DNA from: Ruegeria arenilitoris
GTDB lineage: Bacteria; Pseudomonadota; Alphaproteobacteria; Rhodobacterales; Rhodobacteraceae
Assembly (NCBI RefSeq): GCF_042675705.1
Contig: NZ_JBHTJJ010000002.1
DNA length: 64,000 nt
Strand: one strand, 5' to 3'
In this document: positions 7,198 to 15,188 of the stretch, piece after piece
How the letters are laid out: each line of letters begins with the position of its first letter
Numbering within the stretch: the first letter of the stretch is position 1
Translations under genes and position numbers: made by a program
Notes under the pieces: model-generated
Told to the model about the DNA's origin: nothing
What the model saw: only the letters and a program-made list of their open reading frames with translations
Database searches by the model: none

Positions 7198-9525
7198 ATG
7201 AAATACACCCGCGCTGATTTCCCCAAAGACTTCCTCTTTGGTGTCGCAACTTCGGCCTATCAGATCGAAGGCCACGCACAGGGCGGCGCCGGCCCGACCC
7301 ATTGGGACAGTTTCGCGGCCACGCCCGGCAACGTTGTGCGTGCCGAAAATGGCGATCTGGCCTGCGACCACCTGCACCGGTTCGAACAGGATTTCGACCT
7401 GATCCGCGAGGCCGGGTTCGACTGCTATCGCTTTTCCACCAGCTGGGCGCGCGTACTGCCCGAAGGGCGCGGTCCGGTGAACCAGGCCGGGTTGGACTAT
7501 TATGACCGGCTGGCCGACGCCCTGCTGGAACGCGGCATCCGCCCCTGCGCCACCCTGTATCATTGGGAGCTACCCTCGGCCCTGGCTGATATGGGCGGCT
7601 GGCGCAACCGCGACATCGCCGACTGGTTCGCCGATTTCACCGAGATCATCATGGGCCGCATCGGCGACCGCATGTACAGCGTCGCCCCGATCAACGAGCC
7701 CTGGTGCGTCAGCTGGCTGAGCCATTTCGAAGGCCACCACGCCCCCGGCCTGCGCGACATCCGCGCCACGGCCCGCGCCATGCATCACGTCCTTCTGGCC
7801 CACGGCCGCGCGATTCAGGCGATGCGGGGCCTTGGCATGTCGAACCTGGGCGCGGTGTTCAACCTGGAATGGGCCGAACCTGCCGATGACACCCTCGAGG
7901 CCCGCGCGGCCGCCGATCTGTATGACGGTATCTACAACCGGTTCTTCCTGGGCGGCGTGTTCAACAAGGCCTACCCCGAGAACGTCCTGCAGGGGCTGCA
8001 GGCCCACCTGCCCGATGGTTGGCAGGATGATTTCGACACGATCGGCACGCCGGTCGACTGGTGCGGGCTGAACTACTATACCCGCAAGCTGATCGCGCCC
8101 GCCGACACGCCCTGGCCCAGCCTGCAAGAGGTGCCTGGCCCTCTGCCTAAGACGCAGATGGGGTGGGAGATCGAGCCAAGCGCGCTGACCCGGTTCCTGA
8201 CCCGTACGGCCCGGGACTACACAGGCGATCTGCCGATCTATGTCACCGAAAACGGCATGGCAAGCCCCGAGCGGCAGCAGGATGACGACCGCATCGACTA
8301 TCTGAATCAGCATCTGTCGGCGGTGCAGGACGCGCTGGATCAAGGCGTTCCGGTCAAGGGCTATTTCATATGGTCGCTGCTGGACAACTACGAATGGGCG
8401 CTGGGATACGAAAAGCGGTTCGGCCTGGTCGATGTCGATTTCGACACGCTGGAACGCCGCCCCAAGGCCTCGTTCCGGGCGATTCAGGCGGCTTTGGCCC
8501 AGGGCGAACCGGTCTCGGTCCCGATGGCGCAGCCCAGGGGAGCGATGCACGACCACTGGAACCTGGTGGCCGATATCGGCGGCACCAACACGCGGCTGGG
8601 GGTCGTCACCAATGGCACGCTCACCGATCTGCGCAAATCGCCCACCGGCACCCTGCCCGAGTTTCTGGCCGCCCTGCACGACCTGTGCGCCGAGATCGGA
8701 ACGCCGCCGCGCGCCGTAGTCGCCGCGGGCGCCGGCCCGGTGCGCAATGGATCGATCCGCCTGACCAATGCCAATCTGGACCTGTCCGAGGCCGACATTG
8801 CAACAGCCACCGGCGCGGACCACACATTTGTCATCAACGACTTCACCGCCGCCGCGTGGTCGGTGGCCGAGATTACCCGCGATGACGTGCAGGCCCTGCA
8901 GGGCGACCCGACCCCGCCCAAGGGCACCCGACTGGTGGTCGGCCCCGGCACTGGGCTGGGCGTCGGCGCGCTTTTATATTCCGAAGGCCACTATCACACC
9001 GTCTCGGGCGAGGGCGGCCATGTCGGCCTGTCACCCCGCACCCGCGACGAGGTGGACGTGTTCGAAGCCGCCCGCCGGATCGCGCCCGAGTGTTTCTTTG
9101 GCGACAGCCTGACGCTCGAGGCCGAAATGTTCCTCAGCGGTACGGGCCTGCCGATCCTGTATCGCGCCGCTGGCATGGCCGCGGGCCAGCCCGACACCCC
9201 CGTCCTGCCCGCCAAGGATATCCTGCAGGCCGCGCAGAACGGATCCGATCCGCTCGCCATGCGCGCCGCGCAGATCTTCACCACCCACTTGGGCGCCGTG
9301 ATGGGTGACATGGCCGTGACCGTGATGCCCACGGGCGGCGTCTTCCTGGTGGGCGGCGTGGCCGAGAAGAACCGCTGGCTGTTCGGTGACGACTTCCTGG
9401 CGGCCTTCAACGCCGGAGGCCGGTTCGACGCGCTGCGGCAGGGCTTTGGCGTTTATGTGTCGGAGCAGGCCGAATTTGGCATTGTTGGCGCTAACAACTT
9501 CTGCAAAAATGCGCTCGCGCGGTAA
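7198..9525 (+). CDS. Fused GH1 beta-glucosidase / glucokinase
   Basis: One uninterrupted 775-residue frame encodes two complete enzymes. Residues 1 to about 445 are a GH1 beta-glucosidase with acid/base glutamate 167 (INEPW) and nucleophile glutamate 351 (YVTENG). Residues from about 450 to 775 are a Glk-type glucokinase with the phosphate-binding DIGGTNTRLG at 459, GPGTGLGVG and EGGHVGLSP. Each half has the normal length of the free enzyme and the join has almost no linker. The product would release glucose from imported beta-glucosides and phosphorylate it to glucose-6-phosphate in the cytoplasm; glucose from AglA could feed the same kinase. An in-frame ATG with an AGGGGAG tract at the junction may also yield free glucokinase. 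Confidence 0.9.
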   Translation: MKYTRADFPKDFLFGVATSAYQIEGHAQGGAGPTHWDSFAATPGNVVRAENGDLACDHLHRFEQDFDLIREAGFDCYRFSTSWARVLPEGRGPVNQAGLDYYDRLADALLERGIRPCATLYHWELPSALADMGGWRNRDIADWFADFTEIIMGRIGDRMYSVAPINEPWCVSWLSHFEGHHAPGLRDIRATARAMHHVLLAHGRAIQAMRGLGMSNLGAVFNLEWAEPADDTLEARAAADLYDGIYNRFFLGGVFNKAYPENVLQGLQAHLPDGWQDDFDTIGTPVDWCGLNYYTRKLIAPADTPWPSLQEVPGPLPKTQMGWEIEPSALTRFLTRTARDYTGDLPIYVTENGMASPERQQDDDRIDYLNQHLSAVQDALDQGVPVKGYFIWSLLDNYEWALGYEKRFGLVDVDFDTLERRPKASFRAIQAALAQGEPVSVPMAQPRGAMHDHWNLVADIGGTNTRLGVVTNGTLTDLRKSPTGTLPEFLAALHDLCAEIGTPPRAVVAAGAGPVRNGSIRLTNANLDLSEADIATATGADHTFVINDFTAAAWSVAEITRDDVQALQGDPTPPKGTRLVVGPGTGLGVGALLYSEGHYHTVSGEGGHVGLSPRTRDEVDVFEAARRIAPECFFGDSLTLEAEMFLSGTGLPILYRAAGMAAGQPDTPVLPAKDILQAAQNGSDPLAMRAAQIFTTHLGAVMGDMAVTVMPTGGVFLVGGVAEKNRWLFGDDFLAAFNAGGRFDALRQGFGVYVSEQAEFGIVGANNFCKNALAR
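8536..8547 (+). promoter_or_regulatory. Candidate internal ribosome binding site and start for the glucokinase part
   Basis: AGGGGAG followed after two bases by an in-frame ATG at 8545, exactly at the border of the two domains. Translation from here would give a 326-residue protein, the usual length of a stand-alone glucokinase. The spacing is shorter than ideal, so this is a candidate only. Confidence 0.35.
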
Positions 9526-9564
9526 ATTCACCGCCTGATCTTTGCAGAAGGAAGGAGCCGGGAC

Positions 9565-10491
9565 ATGATCCTTTGCTGTGGCGAAGCCCTGATCGACATG
9601 ATCGCGGAGCCGACGGTTTCGGGCGCGCAAGGTTTCGTGCCGCATTCGGGTGGCGCGGTGTTCAACACCGCCATCGCCCTGGGCCGGCTGGGTGCGCCTG
9701 CCGGAATGCTGACCGGGCTGTCGAGCGACATGTTCGGCCAGCAATTGGCGCAGGCTCTGAAAGACAGTCATGTGGATGGCTCGCAGGTTGTTCTTTCGGA
9801 TCGTCCGACCACGCTGGCCTTCGTGCAACTGCAGGACGGGCACGCCACCTATTCCTTCGTCGATGAAAACTCGGCCGGGCGGATGCTGCGCCCCGAGGAA
9901 ATGCCGGACCAGTTGACCGCGACCTCGGCGCTGTATTTCGGCGGCATCAGCCTGGCCTGCGAGCCCTGCGCCGATGCCTATGCCGCCCTGCTGGACCGCC
10001 ACGGCGCCGAGCGCGCAGTGATGATCGACCCCAACATCCGCCCCGGCTTCATCCAGGACCAGACCCGCTATCGCACCCGGCTGAACCGGATGATCGCGCA
10101 GGCCGACATCGTCAAGGTCTCGGACGAAGATCTGGACTGGATCGTCCCCGGCCCCGAAACGCTGGAAGAGAAGGTGCAGCTGCTGCTGCAGGCCGGCCCC
10201 GCCGTGGTGATCGTCACGCGCGGCAGTCAGGGCGCGGCCGGGTATCTGGCCGATGGCCGCACGGTTTCGGTGCCGGTCACGCCGGTTCAGGTGGTCGATA
10301 CGGTGGGCGCGGGCGACACGTTCAACGCCGGGGTGTTGGCGCAACTGCACCGCGACGGGCTACTGACCAAACAGGCGCTCCGTGCGATCTCGCCCGACGA
10401 CCTGCGCACCGCGCTGGAGCTGGGCGGCAAGGTCGCCGCCATCACCGTATCCCGCGCCGGCGCCAACCCGCCCTGGGCGCACGAGCTGTAA
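9565..10491 (+). CDS. PfkB-family carbohydrate kinase, probable fructokinase
   Basis: Cytoplasmic ribokinase-family sugar kinase, 308 residues. The N-terminal substrate region (GEALIDMI, then GGAVFNTAIALGRLG) and the C-terminal ATP-site motif DTVGAGDTFNAG with catalytic Asp251 are clear. AAGGAAGGAG lies ahead of the ATG. It follows the beta-glucosidase/glucokinase gene and precedes an isomerase that may make fructose, which supports fructose as substrate. Other furanose sugars are possible. Confidence 0.85.
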   Translation: MILCCGEALIDMIAEPTVSGAQGFVPHSGGAVFNTAIALGRLGAPAGMLTGLSSDMFGQQLAQALKDSHVDGSQVVLSDRPTTLAFVQLQDGHATYSFVDENSAGRMLRPEEMPDQLTATSALYFGGISLACEPCADAYAALLDRHGAERAVMIDPNIRPGFIQDQTRYRTRLNRMIAQADIVKVSDEDLDWIVPGPETLEEKVQLLLQAGPAVVIVTRGSQGAAGYLADGRTVSVPVTPVQVVDTVGAGDTFNAGVLAQLHRDGLLTKQALRAISPDDLRTALELGGKVAAITVSRAGANPPWAHEL

Positions 10492-10509
10492 TTCATCGAA
10501 AGCACCGAT

Positions 10510-11175
10510 ATGAAACGATCCGAGATCAACCGCATCAAGGCCGAGGCGCAGGCCTTTATCAATTCTTTCGGCTTTGCCCTGCCGCCCTTTGCCGACTGGA
10601 CGCCCGAGCAGATGCGCAGCCCGCAGGCCGCCGGCATCCGCGCCCGTGGTCTTGGCTGGGACATCACCGATTACGGCCAGGGCGAGTTCGACGACCTGGG
10701 CCTGTTCCTGTTCACCCTGCGCAATGGCGACGAAAAGGACCTGAGCGCGGGCCGGGGTATGCTCTATGCCGAGAAGCTGCTGATTTCGCGTGACAAACAG
10801 CTGTCGCCGATGCATCGCCACATCGTCAAGGCCGAGGACATCATCAACCGCGGCGGCGGCGATCTGGTGATGGAGATCTACGCCTCGGCCCCCGATGGCA
10901 GCATCGACCGCGATACCCCCGTCACCGTACCCAGCGACGCCTGCCCGGTGACCATCCAGCCGGGCGAGCATCTGCGCCTGAAACCGGGCGAAAGCGTCAC
11001 GCTGATGCCCGGCATCTGGCACGCCTTCTGGGCGGAAAAGGGCGATTGTCTGATCGGCGAAGTCTCGACCGTCAATGACGACCGCACCGATAACGTGTTC
11101 GAACAGCCGATCCCGCGCTTTGCCACGATCGAGGAAGACACCGCGCCCGAATTCCTGCTGGTCGCCGATTACTGA
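10510..11175 (+). CDS. D-lyxose/D-mannose ketol-isomerase family cupin
   Basis: 221 residues. Recognised as the D-lyxose isomerase family, a cupin fold with a metal site: the HxH pair lies in SPMHRHIVKAEDI and a further histidine in MPGIWHAFW. Characterised family members isomerise lyxose/xylulose and mannose/fructose. Starts 19 bases after the PfkB gene and ends the plus-strand arm of the agl locus. In this setting mannose to fructose, followed by phosphorylation, is the most economical reading; that is inference. Confidence 0.82.
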   Translation: MKRSEINRIKAEAQAFINSFGFALPPFADWTPEQMRSPQAAGIRARGLGWDITDYGQGEFDDLGLFLFTLRNGDEKDLSAGRGMLYAEKLLISRDKQLSPMHRHIVKAEDIINRGGGDLVMEIYASAPDGSIDRDTPVTVPSDACPVTIQPGEHLRLKPGESVTLMPGIWHAFWAEKGDCLIGEVSTVNDDRTDNVFEQPIPRFATIEEDTAPEFLLVADY

Positions 11176-11215
11176 GCGCGCGGGGCCGGGCCAAGGTGCG
11201 GGTCAGAGGCCAATG

Positions 11216-11737
11216 TCAACGCAACCCGGCCCCAAGGCTCAGCACTCCGTCGACCATCGCGGCCCGGGCCTCGACCCGCAGCAGATCGCTGGTCTTGCCG
11301 GTGCGGCGCCAGTTCCAGCGCTGATAGGCGAGCAGCCCCAGGCAGATCGCCGCCATCGCCCCGGCATAGATCAGGATCCATTCCAGAACCACCGGCGCGG
11401 CTTCGCCCGTCTTGGCATAGGCCAGCAGACGATTCACCGCCGAACCAGCCGCCATCAGGATGATCCCGAACAGCAGCAGGCTGCGGAACATCACGAAGAC
11501 GGATTCGTCGATCTCGTATCCGAAGGGGCGGTTCTGGTCCGGGGCCCGTCGGATCGAGGCGGCGACCCATCCCGCCACCACAGCTGTTGCGAAATTGAGC
11601 CCCGAGAACAGCCCGTCCAGCAACAGCGCATCGGAGTTTGCCAGCAACCCGGCCACAACCCCGGCACCCGCCATGAACAGGCTGGCCCATTTTGCCGCGT
11701 TCAGCGACCGGCGTTCAAAGATCAATGTGTCCTGCAT
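11216..11737 (-). pseudogene. Cation diffusion facilitator (CDF) family protein, C-terminally truncated
   Basis: 173 residues that match the N-terminal half of a CDF metal/cation efflux protein: the metal-site helix region (NSDALLLDGLFSGLNFATAV) and about four membrane segments. CDF proteins usually have about 300 residues with six segments and a cytoplasmic C-terminal domain. Here the reading ends at GVLSLGAGLR, where the fifth segment should begin, and no continuation is seen in any frame because the isomerase gene ends only 40 bases further on. Most likely a remnant left by a deletion; a functional short form is less likely. Confidence 0.65.
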
Positions 11738-11808
11738 CGGCTCAGCTTTTCCGGTTGATGAGGCTGGCGGTCATTTATGTCCGACGGGCCAAGGCGCAAG
11801 CCCCGCGC

Positions 11809-13434
11809 TCATGCCCGTCCGCGTATCATGTCGGCAGCCTTCTCCGCGATCATGATCACGGGCGAGGCGGTATTGCCCGAGACGATCTTAGGCATCACCG
11901 AGGCATCGACCACCCGCAGCCCCTCCAGACCCCGAACGCGCAATTGTGGATCGACCACCGCGGCGTCGTCGCTTCCCATGCGGCAGGTGCCGACCGGGTG
12001 AAAGATCGTGGTGGCGATGTCGCCCACCGCATCCAGCAGGCCCTGTTGGTCGTTGATCTCGGGGCCGGGCAGAACCTCTTGCGGGTGGTAGGGTGCCAAC
12101 GCCCGCGCCGCCATCACCTGCCGGGCCTGCTGCACGGATTTGACGGCTACCTGCCGGTCACGCTCGGCCGAGAGGTAATTCAACCTGATCTCGGGCTGGG
12201 CCGTCGGATCGGGCGTGGTGATATGGCAGTGCCCCCGGCTTTCGGGTCGCAGATTGCAGACCGAGACGGTGATCGCGGAGAACGGATGCAGCGGGTCGCC
12301 CAGCCGGTCGGTCGACAGCGGCTGCACGTGATACTCCAGATCCGGCGTGGCCAGCATCGGGTCGGATTTGGTGAACATGCCGAACTGGCTGGGCGCCATC
12401 GCCATCGGGCCCGACCGGGTCAGGGCGTACTGCGCCGCGATGCGCGCCTTGCCCCACAGGCTGTTGGCCATGGTGTTCAGGGTTTTGGCGTTTTGCACCT
12501 TGAACACGGTTCGGATCTGCAGGTGGTCCTGCAGGTTTGCCCCCACGCCCGCGCTTTCGTGCTGAACCGCGATTCCGTGCGCCACCAGCACCTGAGGGTC
12601 GCCGATCCCCGACAGTTCCAGCAGCTTGGGCGAGTTGATCGCCCCCGCCGCCAGCAGAACCTCGGCCCCGGCCAGGGCCCGGTATTCGGTGCCGCCACGG
12701 GCAAAGCGCACGCCGCGCACGGTCTTGCCCTCGAGGATCAGGGCCAGCGTCTCGGCCTCGGTTAGGACCCGCAGGTTGGGCCGTTTCATCGCGGGGCGCA
12801 GAAATCCCTTGGCCGTGTTCCAGCGTACGCCGTTCTTCTGATTGACCTCGAAAAACCCCGAGCCCTCGTTGTTGCCGTCATTGAAATCGGCGCGCGGCTG
12901 GATGCCGATCTCGCGCGCCCCGTCCTGCACGGCCTTCAAGATCTCCCAGCTCAGCCGCTGTTTCTGAACCTTCCACTCGCCGCCGGACCTGTGCATTTCG
13001 CTGTCGCCGGCGTGGTGATCTTCGGATTTCAGAAAATAGGGCAACACGTCGTCCCAGCCCCAGCCCGCGTTGCCCAGCTGCCGCCAATGGTCATAGTCGG
13101 CCGCCTGCCCGCGCATGTAGATCATCCCGTTGACCGAGCTGCACCCGCCCAGCACCTTGCCGCGCGGATAGACCAGAGACCGCCCGTTCAGCCCCGGCTC
13201 GGCCGCGGTTTTCATCATCCAGTCGGTGCGCGGATTGCCGATGCAGTACAGATACCCCACCGGGATGTGGACCCAATGGTAATTGTCCGACTTGCCCGCC
13301 TCGAGCAGCAGAACCCGTGTCTTGGAATCCTCTGTCAGCCGGTTGGCCAGCACGCAACCCGCGGTACCCGCGCCTATGATGATATAGTCGTATTCACCCT
13401 CAAGCCGGGCGGTTTCAGATGTGGCGGAATTCAT
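11809..13434 (-). CDS. GMC-family oxidoreductase (choline dehydrogenase-like)
   Basis: FAD-dependent alcohol dehydrogenase of the GMC family, 541 residues. The FAD-binding motif YIIIGAGTAGCVLANRL lies near residues 17-33, GMC signature 1 around GKVLGGCSSVNGMIYMRG, and the C-terminal catalytic region reads HPVGTCRMG. BetA-like, but GMC enzymes vary widely in substrate, so choline is not certain. It is divergent from a trimethylamine-methyltransferase-family gene, suggesting use of methylated amines or betaines. Its 3' end lies close to the truncated CDF gene. Confidence 0.88.
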   Translation of the reverse strand: MNSATSETARLEGEYDYIIIGAGTAGCVLANRLTEDSKTRVLLLEAGKSDNYHWVHIPVGYLYCIGNPRTDWMMKTAAEPGLNGRSLVYPRGKVLGGCSSVNGMIYMRGQAADYDHWRQLGNAGWGWDDVLPYFLKSEDHHAGDSEMHRSGGEWKVQKQRLSWEILKAVQDGAREIGIQPRADFNDGNNEGSGFFEVNQKNGVRWNTAKGFLRPAMKRPNLRVLTEAETLALILEGKTVRGVRFARGGTEYRALAGAEVLLAAGAINSPKLLELSGIGDPQVLVAHGIAVQHESAGVGANLQDHLQIRTVFKVQNAKTLNTMANSLWGKARIAAQYALTRSGPMAMAPSQFGMFTKSDPMLATPDLEYHVQPLSTDRLGDPLHPFSAITVSVCNLRPESRGHCHITTPDPTAQPEIRLNYLSAERDRQVAVKSVQQARQVMAARALAPYHPQEVLPGPEINDQQGLLDAVGDIATTIFHPVGTCRMGSDDAAVVDPQLRVRGLEGLRVVDASVMPKIVSGNTASPVIMIAEKAADMIRGRA

Positions 13435-13486
13435 TCTCGGTCTGCTCTGTGCATTGTTCCTGCTCCTGCGGAGCGCAGCTTAGCAG

Positions 13487-13530
13487 CTGTTGCGGGCAAT
13501 GCACGGGCTCGATGTCGCATTCCGCAACAG
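13487..13530. promoter_or_regulatory. Inverted repeat in the divergent GMC/MttB control region
   Basis: CTGTTGCGG and CCGCAACAG form perfect 9-base arms 26 bases apart. The similarity extends inward with a two-base offset (AATGC / GCATT). It lies between two divergently transcribed genes, so a regulator binding site is plausible. No regulator gene is adjacent. Confidence 0.4.
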
Positions 13531-13595
13531 TATTTCGCAATCCTGCAGGTCGCGCCCACGGTCGGCGGTCAGACTGGTGTCAAAGGAGGCCCAGA

Positions 13596-15146
13596 ATGAC
13601 CCAGACCGCCACCCGCGCCCGAACCGGAGGCCGCGCCGCCCGCCGCGCCCTGCGCACCGCGCCCTGCTTTGACATGTTGCCGGGCCTGACCCGCAACATC
13701 CCACTGTGCGAAGTGATGGACGGATCACAGGTCGAGCGGATCGACGCGGCTTCGATGGACATCCTCGAAAACGTGGGCGTGCAGTTCCGCGACCCGATCG
13801 CGCTGGCCGACTGGAAGGCGGCTGGAGCCAAAGTTGACGGCGAGCGGGTGTATCTTGATCGCGGTCTGGTCCGCGAATTGATCGCGACGATCCCCTCGGA
13901 TTTCACCTATCACGCCCGTGACCCGCGCAAGAATGTGCGCCTGGGCGGGCCGCACGCGATTTTCGTGCCGATGACAGGCGCGCCGTTTCTGCGCGATCTG
14001 GACGACGTACGCCGCAACCCGACGCTGGATGACCTGGCGATGTTCCACAAGCTCAGCCACATGCTGCCCGCGCTGCATTCCAGCGCCCACCACATCGTCG
14101 AACCCTATGATCACCCGATCAGCCAGCGCCATCTGCGTATCACCTATTCGTCGATGAAGTATTCCGACAAGACCTTCATGGGCATGACCACCTCGCCCAG
14201 AAACGCCGAAGACGTGATGGAGATGTGCGCGATCCTGTTCGGCGAGGAGTTCATGGAGGATCACCCCGTCACCACCGGCAATTGCAACGGCAACTCGCCG
14301 CTGGTCTGGGACGAGACCATGCTGGGGGCGATGCGCGCCTTCTGCCGCCGCAATCAGCCGGTGCTGTGCTCGCCCTTCGTGCTGGGCGGGGCCAACACGC
14401 CGGCCAGCGTGCCGGCGACGGTCGCGCAGCTCAACGCCGAGGCGCTGAGCGCGCTGGCCTACACGCAGGTGATCCGGCGCGGTTGTCCGGTGATCTACGG
14501 GCACTACCTGTCGACCGTCAGCATGAAATCCGGCGCGCCGATGGCGGGCACGCCCGAGATCAGCCTCATGAACTTCATGATCGGCCAGATGGCGCGACAC
14601 TACGGCGTGCCCTGGCGCAGTTCGAACACACTGGGCGGGGCCAAGACATTCGATGCGCAGGCGGGCTACGAATCCGCCACCACGCTGTCGGCGGTGATCC
14701 ATGCCGGGGCCAACTATATTTGGCATTCGGCGGGCTGGAACGAGGCCGGGATGCATTGTTCGACCGCCAAGTTCGTTGTCGATGCCGAGCAATGCGCCAT
14801 GGCCTACCGCATGGCCGAGGGCCCGAAATGGCACGACTTCGACGAGGCAGTTGCCGCCGTATCCGATATCGGCCCCGGCGGGCACTACCTGGGCCATCCG
14901 CACACACAGGACAATTTCCAGGAGGCGTTCTTCATGCCCGAACTGTTCGACAACAACTCGATCGAACAATGGGTGGCCGAGGGCGAGGTCGAGATCACCG
15001 AGCGCGCCCTGAACCACGCCCGCAAGCTGCTGGCCGAGTATCAAGAGCCCCGAATGGACCCGGCCACCGACGAGGCGCTGCGCGATTACATCGCCCGGCG
15101 CGAGCGGGAAATTCCCGCCGCCGACGAATTGAACCAGCACTATTAG
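13596..15146 (+). CDS. Trimethylamine methyltransferase (MttB) family protein, non-pyrrolysine type
   Basis: 516 residues of the COG5598 superfamily. Start 13596 is fixed by AAAGGAGG a few bases upstream; the frame is open further upstream but without a ribosome binding site. The frame has no internal amber codon and ends at a TAG after HY, so it belongs to the large group without pyrrolysine, some of which demethylate glycine betaine or other quaternary amines with a corrinoid protein. No corrinoid protein gene is seen nearby. Substrate unknown. A strong terminator follows. Confidence 0.85.
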   Translation: MTQTATRARTGGRAARRALRTAPCFDMLPGLTRNIPLCEVMDGSQVERIDAASMDILENVGVQFRDPIALADWKAAGAKVDGERVYLDRGLVRELIATIPSDFTYHARDPRKNVRLGGPHAIFVPMTGAPFLRDLDDVRRNPTLDDLAMFHKLSHMLPALHSSAHHIVEPYDHPISQRHLRITYSSMKYSDKTFMGMTTSPRNAEDVMEMCAILFGEEFMEDHPVTTGNCNGNSPLVWDETMLGAMRAFCRRNQPVLCSPFVLGGANTPASVPATVAQLNAEALSALAYTQVIRRGCPVIYGHYLSTVSMKSGAPMAGTPEISLMNFMIGQMARHYGVPWRSSNTLGGAKTFDAQAGYESATTLSAVIHAGANYIWHSAGWNEAGMHCSTAKFVVDAEQCAMAYRMAEGPKWHDFDEAVAAVSDIGPGGHYLGHPHTQDNFQEAFFMPELFDNNSIEQWVAEGEVEITERALNHARKLLAEYQEPRMDPATDEALRDYIARREREIPAADELNQHY

Positions 15147-15159
15147 GAACACTCCACTT

Positions 15160-15188
15160 GCCCGCCTGCCTATCAGGCGGGCCTTTTT
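15160..15188 (+). terminator. Rho-independent terminator after the MttB-family gene
   Basis: GCCCGCCTG and CAGGCGGGC form a 9-base stem with a 5-base loop, followed by a run of five T. It ends at the stop codon of the convergent oxidoreductase gene. Confidence 0.9.

Noticed and set aside
15144..15146. TAG at the end of the MttB-family gene as a pyrrolysine codon
   Set aside because: It is at the normal C-terminus, is followed directly by a terminator, and the protein is already full length.
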